Both the position numbers and the translations under genes were made by a program. DNA of 64,000 nucleotides, from contig JBAMJR010000001.1 of NCBI GenBank assembly GCA_038501785.1, positions 3,156,001-3,220,000 on the forward strand, written 5' to 3'. Position 1 is the first letter of the stretch, and each line of letters opens with the position of its first letter. Below the pieces are notes generated by a model. The model made no database searches, was not told the DNA's origin, and worked only from the letters and a program-made list of their open reading frames with translations. This document shows positions 14,040 through 25,383 of the stretch, piece after piece. Source of the stretch: Myoxocephalus aenaeus (taxonomy: Eukaryota; Chordata; Actinopteri; Perciformes; Cottidae).

Positions 14040-16104
14040 ATACATATTGAGGCTGACTAAATGAATATGATATATATATCGGTCCCCCACTCTCTCCCCA
14101 GGTGATGTGTTGATCATGGATGAGTGCGGCCACATGTACTTCAAGGACCGTACAGGAGACACTTTCCGCTGGAAAGGAGAGAACGTCTCAACGACCGAGG
14201 TGGAGGGAACTCTCAGCAGGCTGCTAGACATGAAAGATGTAGTTGTCTATGGAGTGGACGTACCAGGTAAAATCTATCAATATGCATGCTTGAATATGTG
14301 TTTTAGTTTGGGACATGATGTCCTCAATACATGTCCAAAGAAAGTTGGCATTTTGATTTGGATCTGTGCAAGAGTGGGCACAAACAACATGTCTGCTTCC
14401 TGTGAGTGTCTTTAAGATAAGTCCCTGCAGTGTGTGTAGAGAGGTGAACAGATATATAACAGATATATAACAAGAACCATACTGTGTTGAATACTATTAT
14501 AGTAAGCACAGCGGCAGTAACTTGGCTTGCTCTTAATTTATTGTGGCATGAAGTGCATTGTACCATTTTTGAAATGTCATTACAGATAAAGCAGAGCCAT
14601 AGTTGAGGCTCTTCAAAGAAGAAAGAATCACAGCTGCCACCTTTCTGTAACTGTGATTAGATTAAATATTATATATAATTAGATAACTTTAATAATCCCC
14701 AAAGATAGTTTTGCATGATCGGTGTGGAATAACGAAATACACAAGTCAGACCAATCACAGCTGCCACAACAGAAATAACACACAGACTAACAGATATTTC
14801 AAGAGAGCATTAGTGTTGCTCACGGGCCCGGCTGGACACTAAATTAAAAAACCATACACAAATACAATCAATAATGTATAAAGGTTTAGAGTGTCTCTTT
14901 CCATCCTAGCAGTATACAAGTGTACACGTGAGATACTGTAAAGTCATAAGGAATGTTCTGCCTCGTTGCACAAACACAAGCATCTGTCTGACCTTCAACC
15001 TCAGTGGTCCACAGAATTAGTCCTCTGACATGTCCATTTCTTTGTGCACAGGAGCAGAGGGAAAGGCTGGAATGGCCGCCATCGCTGATCCCTCTCAATC
15101 CACTGACCTGGTGAAGCTTGTGAAGGACATGGAGAAGGCTCTTCCTCCCTACGCCAGACCTGTATTCCTTCGATTCCTTCCGGAGGTCAACAAGACAGGT
15201 GAATTTTTGATCAAATCTTGATTTGAATTTGAATTTAACTATAATTTTGATTGCTTTGTTTACACAGTGTTATGCTGTGAATTAGACCTTACACCTTCTT
15301 AGCTGGCCTCTGAGGTGCCCTAGTTTGATTTTTTTTTTTTTTTAAAGGTATAACATGAAGTCACATTGTGGGTTGCCGATGGTAAACCCAACATTTAAAA
15401 TGTGCCCCTCCTCTATGTAAGAAGCTGAAAGCGGAAAATGTTTTTTGCTTGAAAAATGACTTCACTGAACAAAATAGTTGTGATTCATTTTCTGACAGTC
15501 AGATAAATGATTCATTGACTATTGTAGCAGCTCTATAATATTGTTTGAACTACAATGCTTTATAAAAAATTGATTGAATATTGGTGTGTTTAATATTTTT
15601 CTAAAAGCAGTAAGACAGTGAAGTAAAGTAATTATAATTCTGTTGGAGACAATGGCCATAACATCATACACTCACCAGCAACAATCTTTATCCGCCCGAC
15701 CGATCTGCTCCTACAAATGGGCTTTTTGGTCTGTGTTATGTTATGACAGTGTCTGTCTCTGGATAGACGGCACAGCAAAAACAAGCTTCTCAATTTCTTC
15801 AAGATTTTCAACTTGAATACATACGTATGCTCCTCTCCTCATTTGGAACAATTGATAAAAGACGCTGGTACTCAGACAGTTTAATGACAACTTAATTGAC
15901 AAAATAAAATACCTACATAATAATCTCTCTGTCTCTTTTTTTTTAGGAACGTTTAAGTTTCAGAAGATGGACTTGCGTCGGGACAGCTTTGACCCGAACG
16001 CGGTGTCGGACAAACTTTACTTCCTGGATTCCAGAAGAGGCTCTTATGTGCAGCTGGACGAGGAGCTTTACCGCTCCATACTGTCAGGAAAACACAAATT
16101 GTGA
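6770..16104 (+). CDS. slc27a4: Long-chain fatty acid transport protein 4 (very-long-chain acyl-CoA synthetase)
   Basis: Thirteen coding exons join in frame: 6770-6930, 8474-8684, 8848-9031, 10157-10315, 11741-11810, 11968-12059, 12310-12419, 12662-12871, 13158-13284, 13807-13944, 14102-14266, 15052-15198, 15947-16104. They give 643 residues, the length I recall for human FATP4. A hydrophobic N-terminal segment (about 7-40) precedes the ATP/AMP-binding signature YTSGTTGMPK (245-254). YGATECNCSLGNF and the FATP/VLACS motif GDTFRWKGENVSTTEVE (506-522) follow. The enzyme adenylates long and very long fatty acids to acyl-CoA at the ER and so drives their uptake. Passages such as ELIRGSDGVCIPCQPGEPGQ favour FATP4 over FATP1. 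The ATG lies one base after an acceptor, so the 5' UTR is spliced. All introns are GT-AG. Confidence 0.96.
9490..9525. repeat. (ATT)n trinucleotide microsatellite
   Basis: About twelve ATT/TTA units in slc27a4, in the intron between the exons ending at 9031 and starting at 10157. Confidence 0.95.
9779..9812. repeat. Three tandem 11-bp units (CCTCTTTGCGA)
   Basis: CCTCTTTGCGA is repeated three times head to tail inside an slc27a4 intron. It is a minisatellite-like local duplication with no obvious function. Confidence 0.9.
12991..13056. repeat. Perfect inverted repeat: 31-bp arms, 4-base loop
   Basis: The arm 12991-13021 is the exact reverse complement of 13026-13056, with a CTGA loop. It lies in the slc27a4 intron between the exons ending at 12871 and starting at 13158. 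The flanks do not pair and show no obvious target-site duplication, so it does not look like a standard MITE. Confidence 0.95.
13950..14040. repeat. (CA)n microsatellite next to an slc27a4 splice donor
   Basis: A CA run of roughly 85-90 bp starts about six bases after the exon end at 13944, whose donor is the non-consensus GTTAGA. The whole intron is only about 157 bp, so more than half of it is CA repeat. Confidence 0.97.
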
Positions 16105-19100
16105 TGCGCAGGCTGACCACAACATCTACACATGTACACATAGACGCACACACACATACAGAAAAGAAGACAATATTGCGTGACCAGGATAGCAGAATGC
16201 AGGACCATGTCCCCATAATTAAATACATATAAAGTTATAGCATACACACTCCCTTGCACCGATATTCAAATGCCCATTTACGTCTACACACACATTGTAT
16301 TCCCAAAACCACTTTGCTCTTTAAAATCCCTAAAAGCAGACTCACACCACACACACACACACGCACAGCACCTCTCTCTCCATCCATCCATCCCCAGCAA
16401 CTCCTCTTGCTATTTCAGCAAACACAGAGAGAGGCACAAACCTAGTATTTGGCAACTTGAAACCACCGTTCATAGCCACACCATCCCTGCCCACACGGGC
16501 CTCAAGCAGCTGCGCCATCCCAACTGGGAGGGATGTGTGGAGTAGTAGTTGCCTGGCTTCCAGAATGCAAAAACTATTAACTACAAATATCCACAAACTT
16601 AAAGGATGTTGAGCAGGAAAATGGAATCAGTACAAAAAAATGTGTGTGTGTGTGTGTGTGTGTGGGACAACGGAGGGACCTATGAGGACCTCGACTGTCT
16701 CTCTGTCTGTCAGCGAGATTGTTTCATAAAACGCTGGAGGCTCTACCGCCGACTTCTCCTGCACAATCAGCAGTGACAAACCTGCACGTCAACTACAGCT
16801 TTTTGAGGTTAACTCTATCATAATATTTCTAGCACCTCTCTGGTCTCCTTGTCTTCATTTCCACCACGCTCTACAGAGCTTGAGATGGAAATAAGCAAAG
16901 GACACCAAGGTTGTGGGAACAGCATGTGGATGTTAGGGATTTCGGAAAGCCTCTGTCATGTAACCCGCGGTTGCAGACGTCAAATTAGACCAGTGGTTGA
17001 AGCTGAAATATTGACTAAAGCGCATTTGGGCTCCAGCATTTGCAGTGCAATAATCAGCCGCACCACAGGAGAGCTGATATAAAACAAAAATTTGTATTTA
17101 AATATATGCATCACACCAAATATATTTAAGTTGTAGTGTTTGTTTACATATTTAAGATGATATTAAAAGTTGTATTATTTTATGTTGTTGTAAAAGCTTT
17201 CTCTTTTGTTATAGTGGAAATGTATCGGGTTGTTTTTGCTTCACGTGTATCCAAATCCGCGCTTCAGTAACTCTTGGAGTCCTCAAAAACCAAGCTTTAG
17301 TATGCATTTTATATCAGCTGCTGGAACACAAAGTCAAGTGATCTGATTGATTCAACCCTGGGCTAAATACAATGGGCTATTTCCATAAACCTTTATACTG
17401 AGCTGACATGCAGTGTGTTTGTGTGGCTGTATTGTGCAGGTTTTGTCCTCAAAGGTAGTCTTCTTCTGAAACCTATGAAGAAGACTGAAGATGGAGAAGC
17501 ACCAAATCGTCTGATCGGGGACTCGTGTTTTCAACAACATTCTGGTGCTAAGGACGGATGTACTGCCAGATTCAAGAGAGCCGAAAGATCCAAAGATTCA
17601 AGGTTGGGAGTGGGGACATTGTTGCGAAGGACGTGGAACGGTAGAAGAAGAAAACAATTGCTTTGTCATCGATGTTTTGTCCATTGTTTGCAATAGCTGT
17701 CATCAGAGGTTGTAGTAGCATGAATTTGCATCATCAACCACGCAAGCATAGCACTGTGCCTTACTGTGAGTTCACTCCCAGATTCACAGGCCCTGGCCCA
17801 CACATAGTATCTCATGTGCTTCCCCATGTTAGACATGTTGTTCAGCTTCCATCTACCATAGTCTCCAAGTTTGTATCGCAAGGCTGGCCTCAATCATGGG
17901 AGTTTATACGTTTATTCTGAAGGGTCCATGGCTGTCCAGCGACTGGCGGCTTCATCCTGCCAGGTGCAGGAAGAGGTTGGGTTGATGTGTCATTGGGCTT
18001 ATCCTCCTTGCTTGCTCTCCTTTGAGTTTTTACTTAGTCCAAACTGTAACCTTAATTTGTCTTCTAGATTTCTTTTTTTGTTTCTTGGGTGTCTTATAGA
18101 TATTGTTCACCCAAGTTTATATTGGTCAGCATCTTTCATAATTTACCCTCCTCGTCTATCTGCCAACCAGCCCAATCCTTTCGCTGCGTCTCAAACCTCT
18201 CGCCTCGTTCCTCTCCCTCTCAGTCCGTGGCGATCCAACCCTTCGCTGTCTCCGTCGGGTACCGAGCCCCCATTCTCTGCCGTTTCTGCTTCATCTTGCT
18301 GTGCTCATGTTCAGACGATGGTACAAACAGTAGTTGAATACATTTCAGATATTTCCTATTTGGAGCTCATTTAGTGTTTGAAGGAGATTTCTTTTTTTTA
18401 TAATCCTTGAGAAGTCTGGTGACAAAGCTCCAACTACACACTCAAAACTGTTCTCGGGTATCTTTTGCCGATGTGTGTTGTGTGTAGTCTGCCATTACCC
18501 CGTGACTTTTTGTCATACTTTTGCAACTGACACACATCCAAAGTCATCTACAGTACAACCAGGCGGGCCATTGCCAACAGTGGTTGTGTAACTGGCTGTA
18601 GTGTCAAGGACTTATTATTGTCCTTTTTCAGTTGTATTGCGCCAATGCTTTGGCTATTTTGTCTCCTGGAGACTGATTCTCGATATGTTCAAACGGCTTT
18701 TCTTAGTTCAAACTTGCGACCTTGACAGCTGCAGTCTGCTGCAGTGATCGTCAAAGTTGCTCTCACAAAGCCGTTTGACAGACATCTAGATTCATCGCTG
18801 CTTCCTCTGTGGTTCAACGAGTCGCTCTTTCACTTTTATTTATTCTTTAATGATGAGGCGTAATGTGTTCATGAATGTCTGAAAAAGCAAATGAGTGACC
18901 AATGAGTATGACGATGTTGTGAAGTAAAGGTTACGTTTCTAAGGGAGCACAGTTTGGCTGTTATGATGCTTGTGGCGGAGGGTTGTCCCACAGCAGAGCA
19001 CTCTGAATAAGATGTTTCCATTTCCCCCCTTTTTTTTTTTAAATGAGTTTAAATTATTATTTTTTGAAGGAACTGTTAATTACACTTTGATTGTTTCACT

Positions 19101-19395
19101 GCTATTTGTTTTTGTTTTCTTTGTGTGAAATCATAGCATTTGTGATTTTGGTATGTTAAAAAAAAAAAAGGGATTCATGCATGAGTGTAAGACAATCAAA
19201 GGGCAGTTGAGTTTTTCTAACTTTTTATAAATGGGACTAGGAAACAGCCAGGGAGCCACCTTTACTGGATCCAATTGGTGTAACAATAGATATTGACCAA
19301 GATATGACAATTTGCCATTTCACCGCTAATGGATACTGTTTTTAAAAAGTCTCTGTGGGCCTGGGTTTATTGAGGTTTTGGTTACCCCTGTTTTA

Positions 19396-19411
19396 CCACA
19401 GGGGGGCGCTG
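19396..19411 (+). promoter_or_regulatory. CTCF-like motif upstream of the lipocalin cluster
   Basis: CCACAGGGGGGCGCTG resembles the CTCF core (one mismatch at the A before the G run). It lies between slc27a4 and the first lipocalin gene. Confidence 0.3.
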
Positions 19412-20364
19412 TGTCCTTTATCAGAAAAGAGAGAGTGAACATTTCCATGCCATCATTTAATCCCGTCTGTGGACGACGAATGAAAAGACAAAATGACTAT
19501 TTAAACTATTACTATTTAAACTACTGTAGATGGCAATGTATTGGTGAAAATTAAACCACACATGATATATTTATAAACCAAATTTTAAACATATTTAAAT
19601 GTTTGAATAAGCCTGTTGATATTATTATTATTATTATTATTATTGGTTTAAATCACTTGACACTGTTTCTTTCATATAAAATCATCTTGGAGTTAAATTA
19701 GCATGTTTTTTTTATTGATCCTCTGCATATGTTGAAGTCCTTACATGAAACATTAAAACAATTTAAACCTAGCCCCTAAAATACACTAGGACTAAAAATG
19801 TTGCTGGTCCACGATGATCGATGTGAATATAAGTTTATTCAGTTGACATCAAACTGTCACCAGTAGCTCTTAATGAAACCAGTCAAGATATATCTGATTA
19901 CACTGTAAAGAGCCAGTCACCTCTATGGTCACAGTTAGGTTTGGCATGAGGAGATCATTACACACCAGATCCAGAATCCCTGGCTGTGTCTCTGTACCGC
20001 TGTCCCTCATGCCTCTGATCAACATTTTCTCACACTGCTTTTTGCACTTTTTGTTTGTCTGTGTCCCTGTCGTGGTCCTCAGGAACATCAAGCAATGCTA
20101 GAGAAGGAAACCAGTGTGTACGCGTCTGCCTATGTGTGTGAAAGTTCTTTTTTTTTTATTACTTGATTTTGTTGTCTCATTGCACGAGCGACAGCTCTCG
20201 CCTTGTGCGGAGTATGTAGGGGAGGTGTGTGAGGTGTGCTGTGTGTGTGAGACCCACACACACACACACACTGATGTCCTCTTGTCCACTGAAGGCTAGC
20301 TATATACATCATTAATTTCAAGAAAATGAGATAAAAGCAGTGCTGCAAATGGAAAATCATTATT

Positions 20365-20370
20365 AATAAA
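20365..20370 (+). terminator. Possible distal polyadenylation signal (slc27a4)
   Basis: An AATAAA is followed by a TTGTTCACTTGTGCTCTG-type GU-rich stretch about 20 bases on. It is the strongest signal between slc27a4 and the first lipocalin gene, but 4.3 kb from the stop. Confidence 0.4.
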
Positions 20371-20974
20371 ACCTATTTAAATTGTTCACTTGTGCTCTGA
20401 TTGTTGCTGTGATTGATCAGATTTGATTAACGCCCGCTGTGTTCAGTGAATCCAGAGAGATTCAAAACCTAAAACATGGCGATAGTTCAACCCGAGTTTC
20501 AACAGTTTAAACACTAACAGCACGGCCAGTTGTTTAATGTACCAATCATTCGCTTAAGCAGTTCACTTTGGGTCACTGGATGGGTTCATGTGAGATAACT
20601 TCCAGGTAAAGGGGCATTTCCTTTTTTTATTTTTATTTTATAAATGATGGATTCATAGCTAATTAAGGATTCGTATAACTGGAATTACAAAATGTAGGCA
20701 AGCCATAGTCTTTCTAATTTACACAGTACTATAACAATTTTCACATATTTAATTTAGTAAAGAGAGGACCTCAATATCTTGTATTGTAGACATTTATGGA
20801 ATACATGTTAGCAATGTCAAGCTGCTCAAGCTGAGCTCAGAAATACAATGTATCTAGCTTTTTACTGTTTAGTTTGACCTTGAACTGTGAGCGTGTTCTT
20901 TTGTTTAATTTATCTTTACACATGTAATTGTCAAACTTCACTTTAAGCCAATAATCAAGACAGTATTTTTCTTT

Positions 20975-21240
20975 AAAAGTACTGTAGCTGACATGAGTAC
21001 ACATTTGAAGTATTTCTATTCTAAGAGAAAGAAAGAAATATTGTTATTTTTTCTCTACTGCATTTATTTACCAGCGATAGACTAGACATGAAATGCAACA
21101 TTGTAACACTGACATTGCATAATGGATACTTTTGATACTTTTGTTGCTAATACTTCTGAATGCAGAACCGTTACTTGTATTCGTAGAGTGTTTATAGTGT
21201 GTCATACTTTTACTTCAGTAAATGATTTACAGACATTTTC
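20975..21240. mobile_element. Degraded fish interspersed repeat (TACTTTTACTT-type MITE)
   Basis: The stretch contains the phrases AGTACTGTAG, GATACTTTTGTTGCTAATACTTCTG, AATGCAGAACCGTTACTTGTA and CATACTTTTACTTCAGTAAA. From memory these are diagnostic of a very common non-autonomous repeat of teleost genomes. A longer copy of the same family lies at about 29515-29966, with the shared phrase AATGCAGAACC(T/G)TTACTTGTA. It sits just upstream of the PGDS-like gene. Confidence 0.6.
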
Positions 21241-21657
21241 CACCAGGCCTCTAGATACAGAACTTACTGATCCCTCTAAGTTTCGTCTTTCATTTGTTTT
21301 TGTAGGACAGCGTCTCATGAAACCAGTGTGCCTGTGCGTGTGAGGGCAGCGCATGAGCTTCAGCTGATTTTGAGAGACCACAAGCATGCGATATTGCTGC
21401 ACCTACGGGAAGGGAAGTCTAAGTCGGGGTTGTTTTGGAACCACACATCCTTAACACTTGGCCACTGTTCTCTGATCTCCAGCCATGATTGGCTGACAAC
21501 CAGGTGGGTGGATCAGGAGAAAAGCAAACATTGCCACAGGCTTTGCCACTCTGTACCTGTCTGTTTGACTGCCTCCAGTTCTCTCTCGACTCGGGTCAGA
21601 TACCCCCTCTCAACCTTTCAGCCCATCCAACTCGCCGCTTACTTTCTCCTTGCCGCC

Positions 21658-24404
21658 ATGAGGACCAATGTGGCCGCTGTTGTCATGGTGATGTTGTGCG
21701 CGATGATGGTGGACGCAGACGTGAAGCCGCAGAGAGATTTCAACCTGCGGCTGGTAAGTCAGAACACGCGCATCCAACTTTTTTAGCATTAATCTGTTTG
21801 AATCAGTTTCATTTGTTAAGTTAAAAACGTTCTGCTGTCACTGTTTGATGATTATCCACAGACTCCATTGGTAAGGGAACACTGTGTGTCCGTATCCGTT
21901 TAAGATCAGCTGAAATTGTTATGATTATCAAATGTGTGACTCATATTCCTGATTACCTCACACACAAGAGGTTGAGAGGTCAGCTTGACATTTCCCGCTA
22001 AACACATCATAAGAAATGTTCTCTTCATTTGATACTGGATTTATCCCAGAAGCATTTTAAAGATCCCTGGTGTGATTGTTCCATATTTATCAAGAGGTCA
22101 GTTACTTGCCATTCTGGTGAGGTTTAATGTAAACTTATGTCAGAGAGACTGACTTAATTTACAGTTGGTTTTGGTGTTTTTCTTTGGTGATATATTGACT
22201 AGTATCGTAGTAGTGAAATTAAGGAATTACTTACACTTAAGTGTGTGTGTGTGTGTCTGTGTGTGTGTGTGTGTGTGGGGGGGTGTCTGTGTGTCTGTGT
22301 GGGGGTGTGTGTGTGTGTTTAGTTTGCAGGGAGATGGTACCGGGTGGGCCTGGCCTATGACTCTTTAAGCTTTGCCCCCTTCAGAGACAAAGTGAAGGCC
22401 TCCGTGGGCAGCGTCACAGCACTGCCAAACGGCAATGTTAACCTCACCATGTGGGACGCCACGTGAGTCTGTGTGCGCATGACATATAGTACATGTTTGT
22501 GTAAATGGATGGCCAAAAAGTGTATGTGTTGTTCAAAGAAGAGAGCAAACTGAGGGATGTTTAGAAAAGATAAAGACTGTGTTTCCCCTGTGTGCTTCAG
22601 ACCTTCTGGTTGTCAGAGGAAAGTGTACAACTATGAGAAGACCAGCGTTCCTGGACAGTTCACCTACTTCAGCACACGTAAGTCTGCTCTCTTCTAATCT
22701 CAATTATCGCCCTGACAAGAGAGAAGAGAAAGGATTTTTTTTAGTAAGCTCTGTGACTTTGCTCAATTACAATGTAAATAGTTGCCTTGTACTCAGTGAG
22801 TGCCCGCAGCAGGAGGACAAATTGGATTCTGGATTTGCAACAGTATTGAGCAAACAACTACAACAAGCACACAGATAAAAGCCGCAGTGCCCAGGCATGA
22901 CATGTGACAAACATTTCAGTCAATACACATTTTAGTTTAGTGGTGTGTCTCTGTAATGTGAACAAATATGATCAAACATGGCGATCATATTTTATCTGAG
23001 TTTATAAATCACACGTGTGTGTGGAAGTAGGCAGCCGTGTAGCAGCGAGGATGCAGAGCTCCGAGTGGTTGTATGCAGACTGAGTGAGCCGCAAAGGTTT
23101 ATATGGACCGCCTATTGCGAGAAAGAGGTGGTGGACATACATGATTTAAAGGATGTATGGAACATGTGACCAGAGCTGCTGTGCGGCTGTATTACTGTGT
23201 CCCCAAATATAGAACGCAAGAAATGAAATAAAAGCAAAGCAGAAATATAATATTGTATTTTATTTCTTTTACACACAAAAATGAACAAAATATATTTGTG
23301 TTGATGTTTTTTATTTATTTATTATATGATGCACTTATGCACTTTGTATGAATGTTAATGTTTTTTTTTTGTTTTTTTTTATCAATGTCTACCTTTAAGA
23401 AAACAAATCTTTACTTTGAGATTTTTCTCAAAACAAAGATTTTTACAGATAACATTTATTACAATTGTTGACTGTTTTTCATTCGTGTTATATCTGAAAT
23501 TATTGACGGCTATTCACATAATAGTACATCCTGCATTTGTGCTGTAAATTTGATATATATTCTAAATCCATGCTCATCTTGATTTATTTGTACTACATGT
23601 ATTCATATTTGTTTTATTATTTTCTATTTTTCTTTTTCATACTGCAGGACATATACTGTATTATAATATACAAATGTATTAAATATTTTATTATATTTTC
23701 ATTTACATACAGAATATTTTAATATGGTTGCCTTTTGTATACTACATCCAGTTGTATCAATATAACTCATTCTCTGTGGACATGTTCATTCCTAATCGCA
23801 TGTAAATCATCCAATTATAGGTTCTTTTACTTTTCAGATTTTATTAAATATTCTACAAAGTGTGTCACTCACCTGGATTTCCATTCATTCTTATATTTTT
23901 CTGGTTTAGTTACTATTTAATACTGAATGATAGAAAGTCTTTGTCCCTCACTTCTGTGTTGTGTTTTCTGTCAGGCCACAACATCGTGAAGGACATCACA
24001 GTGGTGGACACGAACTATACTGATTACGCCGTGGTTCTCAAAAACAAGGTTTTTAACAGAGAGTACACACAGGTTGCGCTTTACGGTGAGACAGAGACTC
24101 GTTGTTACATCACATCCAAGCATGTTAGTATGCAGAGGCCACACTCACTAAATGTGTTTTTATTCTTGTTTGCAGGTCGCACTCAAACGGTCTCAAACGT
24201 TATAATTTTGAAGTTTAAAGCCTTTGCCTTGTCCCAAGGTTTCCCCAGAGACTCTATTCTGACTCCACCTCCAGCAGGTAAAGTAGAGGGAGCACATATG
24301 CAGGACACACACACAGATAATGGGGAGAGTTAAATGACACTGAAGTTTTCCTATATGTTTTCTGACCAACAGAGAATTGCCCACCATCAAGACCTGGGCG
24401 TTAG
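21658..24404 (+). CDS. Lipocalin, prostaglandin D2 synthase-like
   Basis: Six coding exons join in frame: 21658-21753, 22323-22462, 22601-22677, 23975-24085, 24176-24277, 24373-24404 (185 residues). The start ATG has a good context (GCCGCCATG) and begins a signal peptide (about 1-20, ending MMVDA). The lipocalin motif FAGRWYRVGLA lies at 33-43. Next come NVNLT, TNYTDYAVVL and YGRTQTVSN, which is close to L-PGDS LYSRTQT. A probable disulfide joins C83 and C178, matching the family pair. The catalytic cysteine of mammalian L-PGDS, normally just before the second strand, is absent; that stretch reads KVKASVGSVTALPNG. It is therefore more likely a secreted carrier of hydrophobic ligands than a synthase (inference). 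The stop codon ends the exon, and a GTGAGT donor follows directly, giving a spliced 3' UTR. The likely name is ptgds or a ptgds-like paralogue. Confidence 0.88.
22239..22322 (+). promoter_or_regulatory. TG-repeat tract forming the acceptor of PGDS-like exon 2
   Basis: The 3' end of the first coding intron is an interrupted (TG)n/G-run tract ending GTGTGTGTGTTTAG. There is no normal polypyrimidine tract; only TTT separates the TG repeat from the AG. Coding phase and the lipocalin GxW motif require this AG at 22321-22322. A second AG six bases later would shift the frame. Confidence 0.8.
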
Positions 24405-24829
24405 GTGAGTCTTTGTCCAAATTGTATTTTAAAATGTTGACATTTTGAGTTACTTGTACATTCAGTTGTATGAGTGACTTCACATCTTCAGTGTAAACGA
24501 GTTTGTGTGTCTCCTTGTAGGTTCTCTGATGTACCGGAGATGATGGCGGCATGCATTCCCTGACGTGCTGCCGGTTCACTTTTTCCCAGCATTTAACTTT
24601 TCCTCAGCAAACATCATCATTGATGCTACAAAAATGATAAATAGCAAATATCGCTGATGAAATGCATTTGTCATTCTCTGTAATGTAGTGTTTTACATTG
24701 TTTTACATCATTCATAGTTAATTAAACAATATATACCTCCAGGCTATTTAACTAACTACATGTTTTTTAATGTAATGTTCACCACCTGAATGTAATCAGA
24801 TGTGCTGTTTCACAGTGTTGACATAGTAA

Positions 24830-24835
24830 AATAAA
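24830..24835 (+). terminator. Polyadenylation signal of the PGDS-like gene
   Basis: AATAAA is followed within 20 bases by a GTGTGTGTGTGCGCGTGTG stretch, a good GU-rich downstream element. It lies about 430 bases after the stop codon. Confidence 0.75.
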
Positions 24836-24839
24836 CCAT

Positions 24840-25383
24840 ATTAACATCCTGTGTGTGTGTGCGCGTGTGTGCACGTGTGTGCACGTGTTTAATCCACAGT
24901 GTGTGCTTCCTTGTGAAGAGGTGTCGTTTACTTATGAACACCAGGGGGCAGATACTACACATGCTTGCACATCAGTATATTTCTACTGTGAACCAGAGTT
25001 TTCTAAACAAGCTACTTTTAAAGCTGTCTATGTCACCTCATATCACACAGCAGCACATATGACAATCAGGATACTCAGGTTCAAGCCACTTTATGTAGAA
25101 TCAGGAAATAATTGACTTTCAATAGAGACACTGGTCCTTTTTCCTAGTAATTATCAGCTGTTAAATTCCGAAATGTATTGATCGGTTGTTTGTTTAAGCT
25201 TCAAATTCTGAAGTCCAATGACTCATTGCTGATTATGTGGATTGCGCACACTCTGGCAAAGACGAGAAAAAAAGACAATCCGAACTTCGTTCTTGTAGTT
25301 TTGTGTTTCTTGTGGTGTTGTCGGAGAGGATTTAGAAAACCCAAACATACAGAGAGTCAGTTTGATCCAGAGGGACTGACAGG
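24840..25383. other. Short intergenic region between PGDS-like and AMBP-like genes
   Basis: Only about 550 bp separate the poly(A) signal of one lipocalin gene from the start codon of the next. It holds a CTCF-like motif, ACACCAGGGGGCAG, at 24938-24952. The promoter of the AMBP-like gene must be here, but I see no TATA box. The last bases before the ATG (GACTGACAGG) match the sister ambp gene (GACTGATAGG). Confidence 0.5.
24938..24952 (+). promoter_or_regulatory. CTCF-like motif between lipocalin genes
   Basis: CACCAGGGGGCAG is a near-consensus CTCF core in forward orientation. This is sequence-only evidence. Confidence 0.4.

Larger units (their letters stand above)
16105..20390 (+). other. 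slc27a4 3' UTR (candidate) and downstream sequence
   Basis: After the stop at 16104 there is no further recognisable exon for over 5 kb. Possible 3' ends are an ATTAAA at about 17162, an ATTAAA at about 19550, and a clear AATAAA at 20365-20370. The 3' UTR could therefore be about 1 kb or up to about 4.3 kb. The stretch holds short TG (16641-16664) and ATT (about 19619-19645) arrays, poly-A/T runs and a CTCF-like motif at 19396. Long open frames here (for example 17871-18374) resemble no protein I know. Confidence 0.45.

Noticed and set aside
13950..14040. Possible CRISPR-like or satellite array
   Set aside because: Plain CA dinucleotide repeat in a vertebrate intron with no spacer structure.
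17871..18374. 167-codon open frame downstream of slc27a4
   Set aside because: Ser/Pro/Leu-rich composition, no family resemblance, and it lies in the likely 3' UTR or intergenic region.
21328..21786. 152-codon frame that includes the PGDS-like start
   Set aside because: Only the part from 21658 encodes a signal peptide. The upstream in-frame residues have no lipocalin character, and the GCCGCCATG context marks the start.
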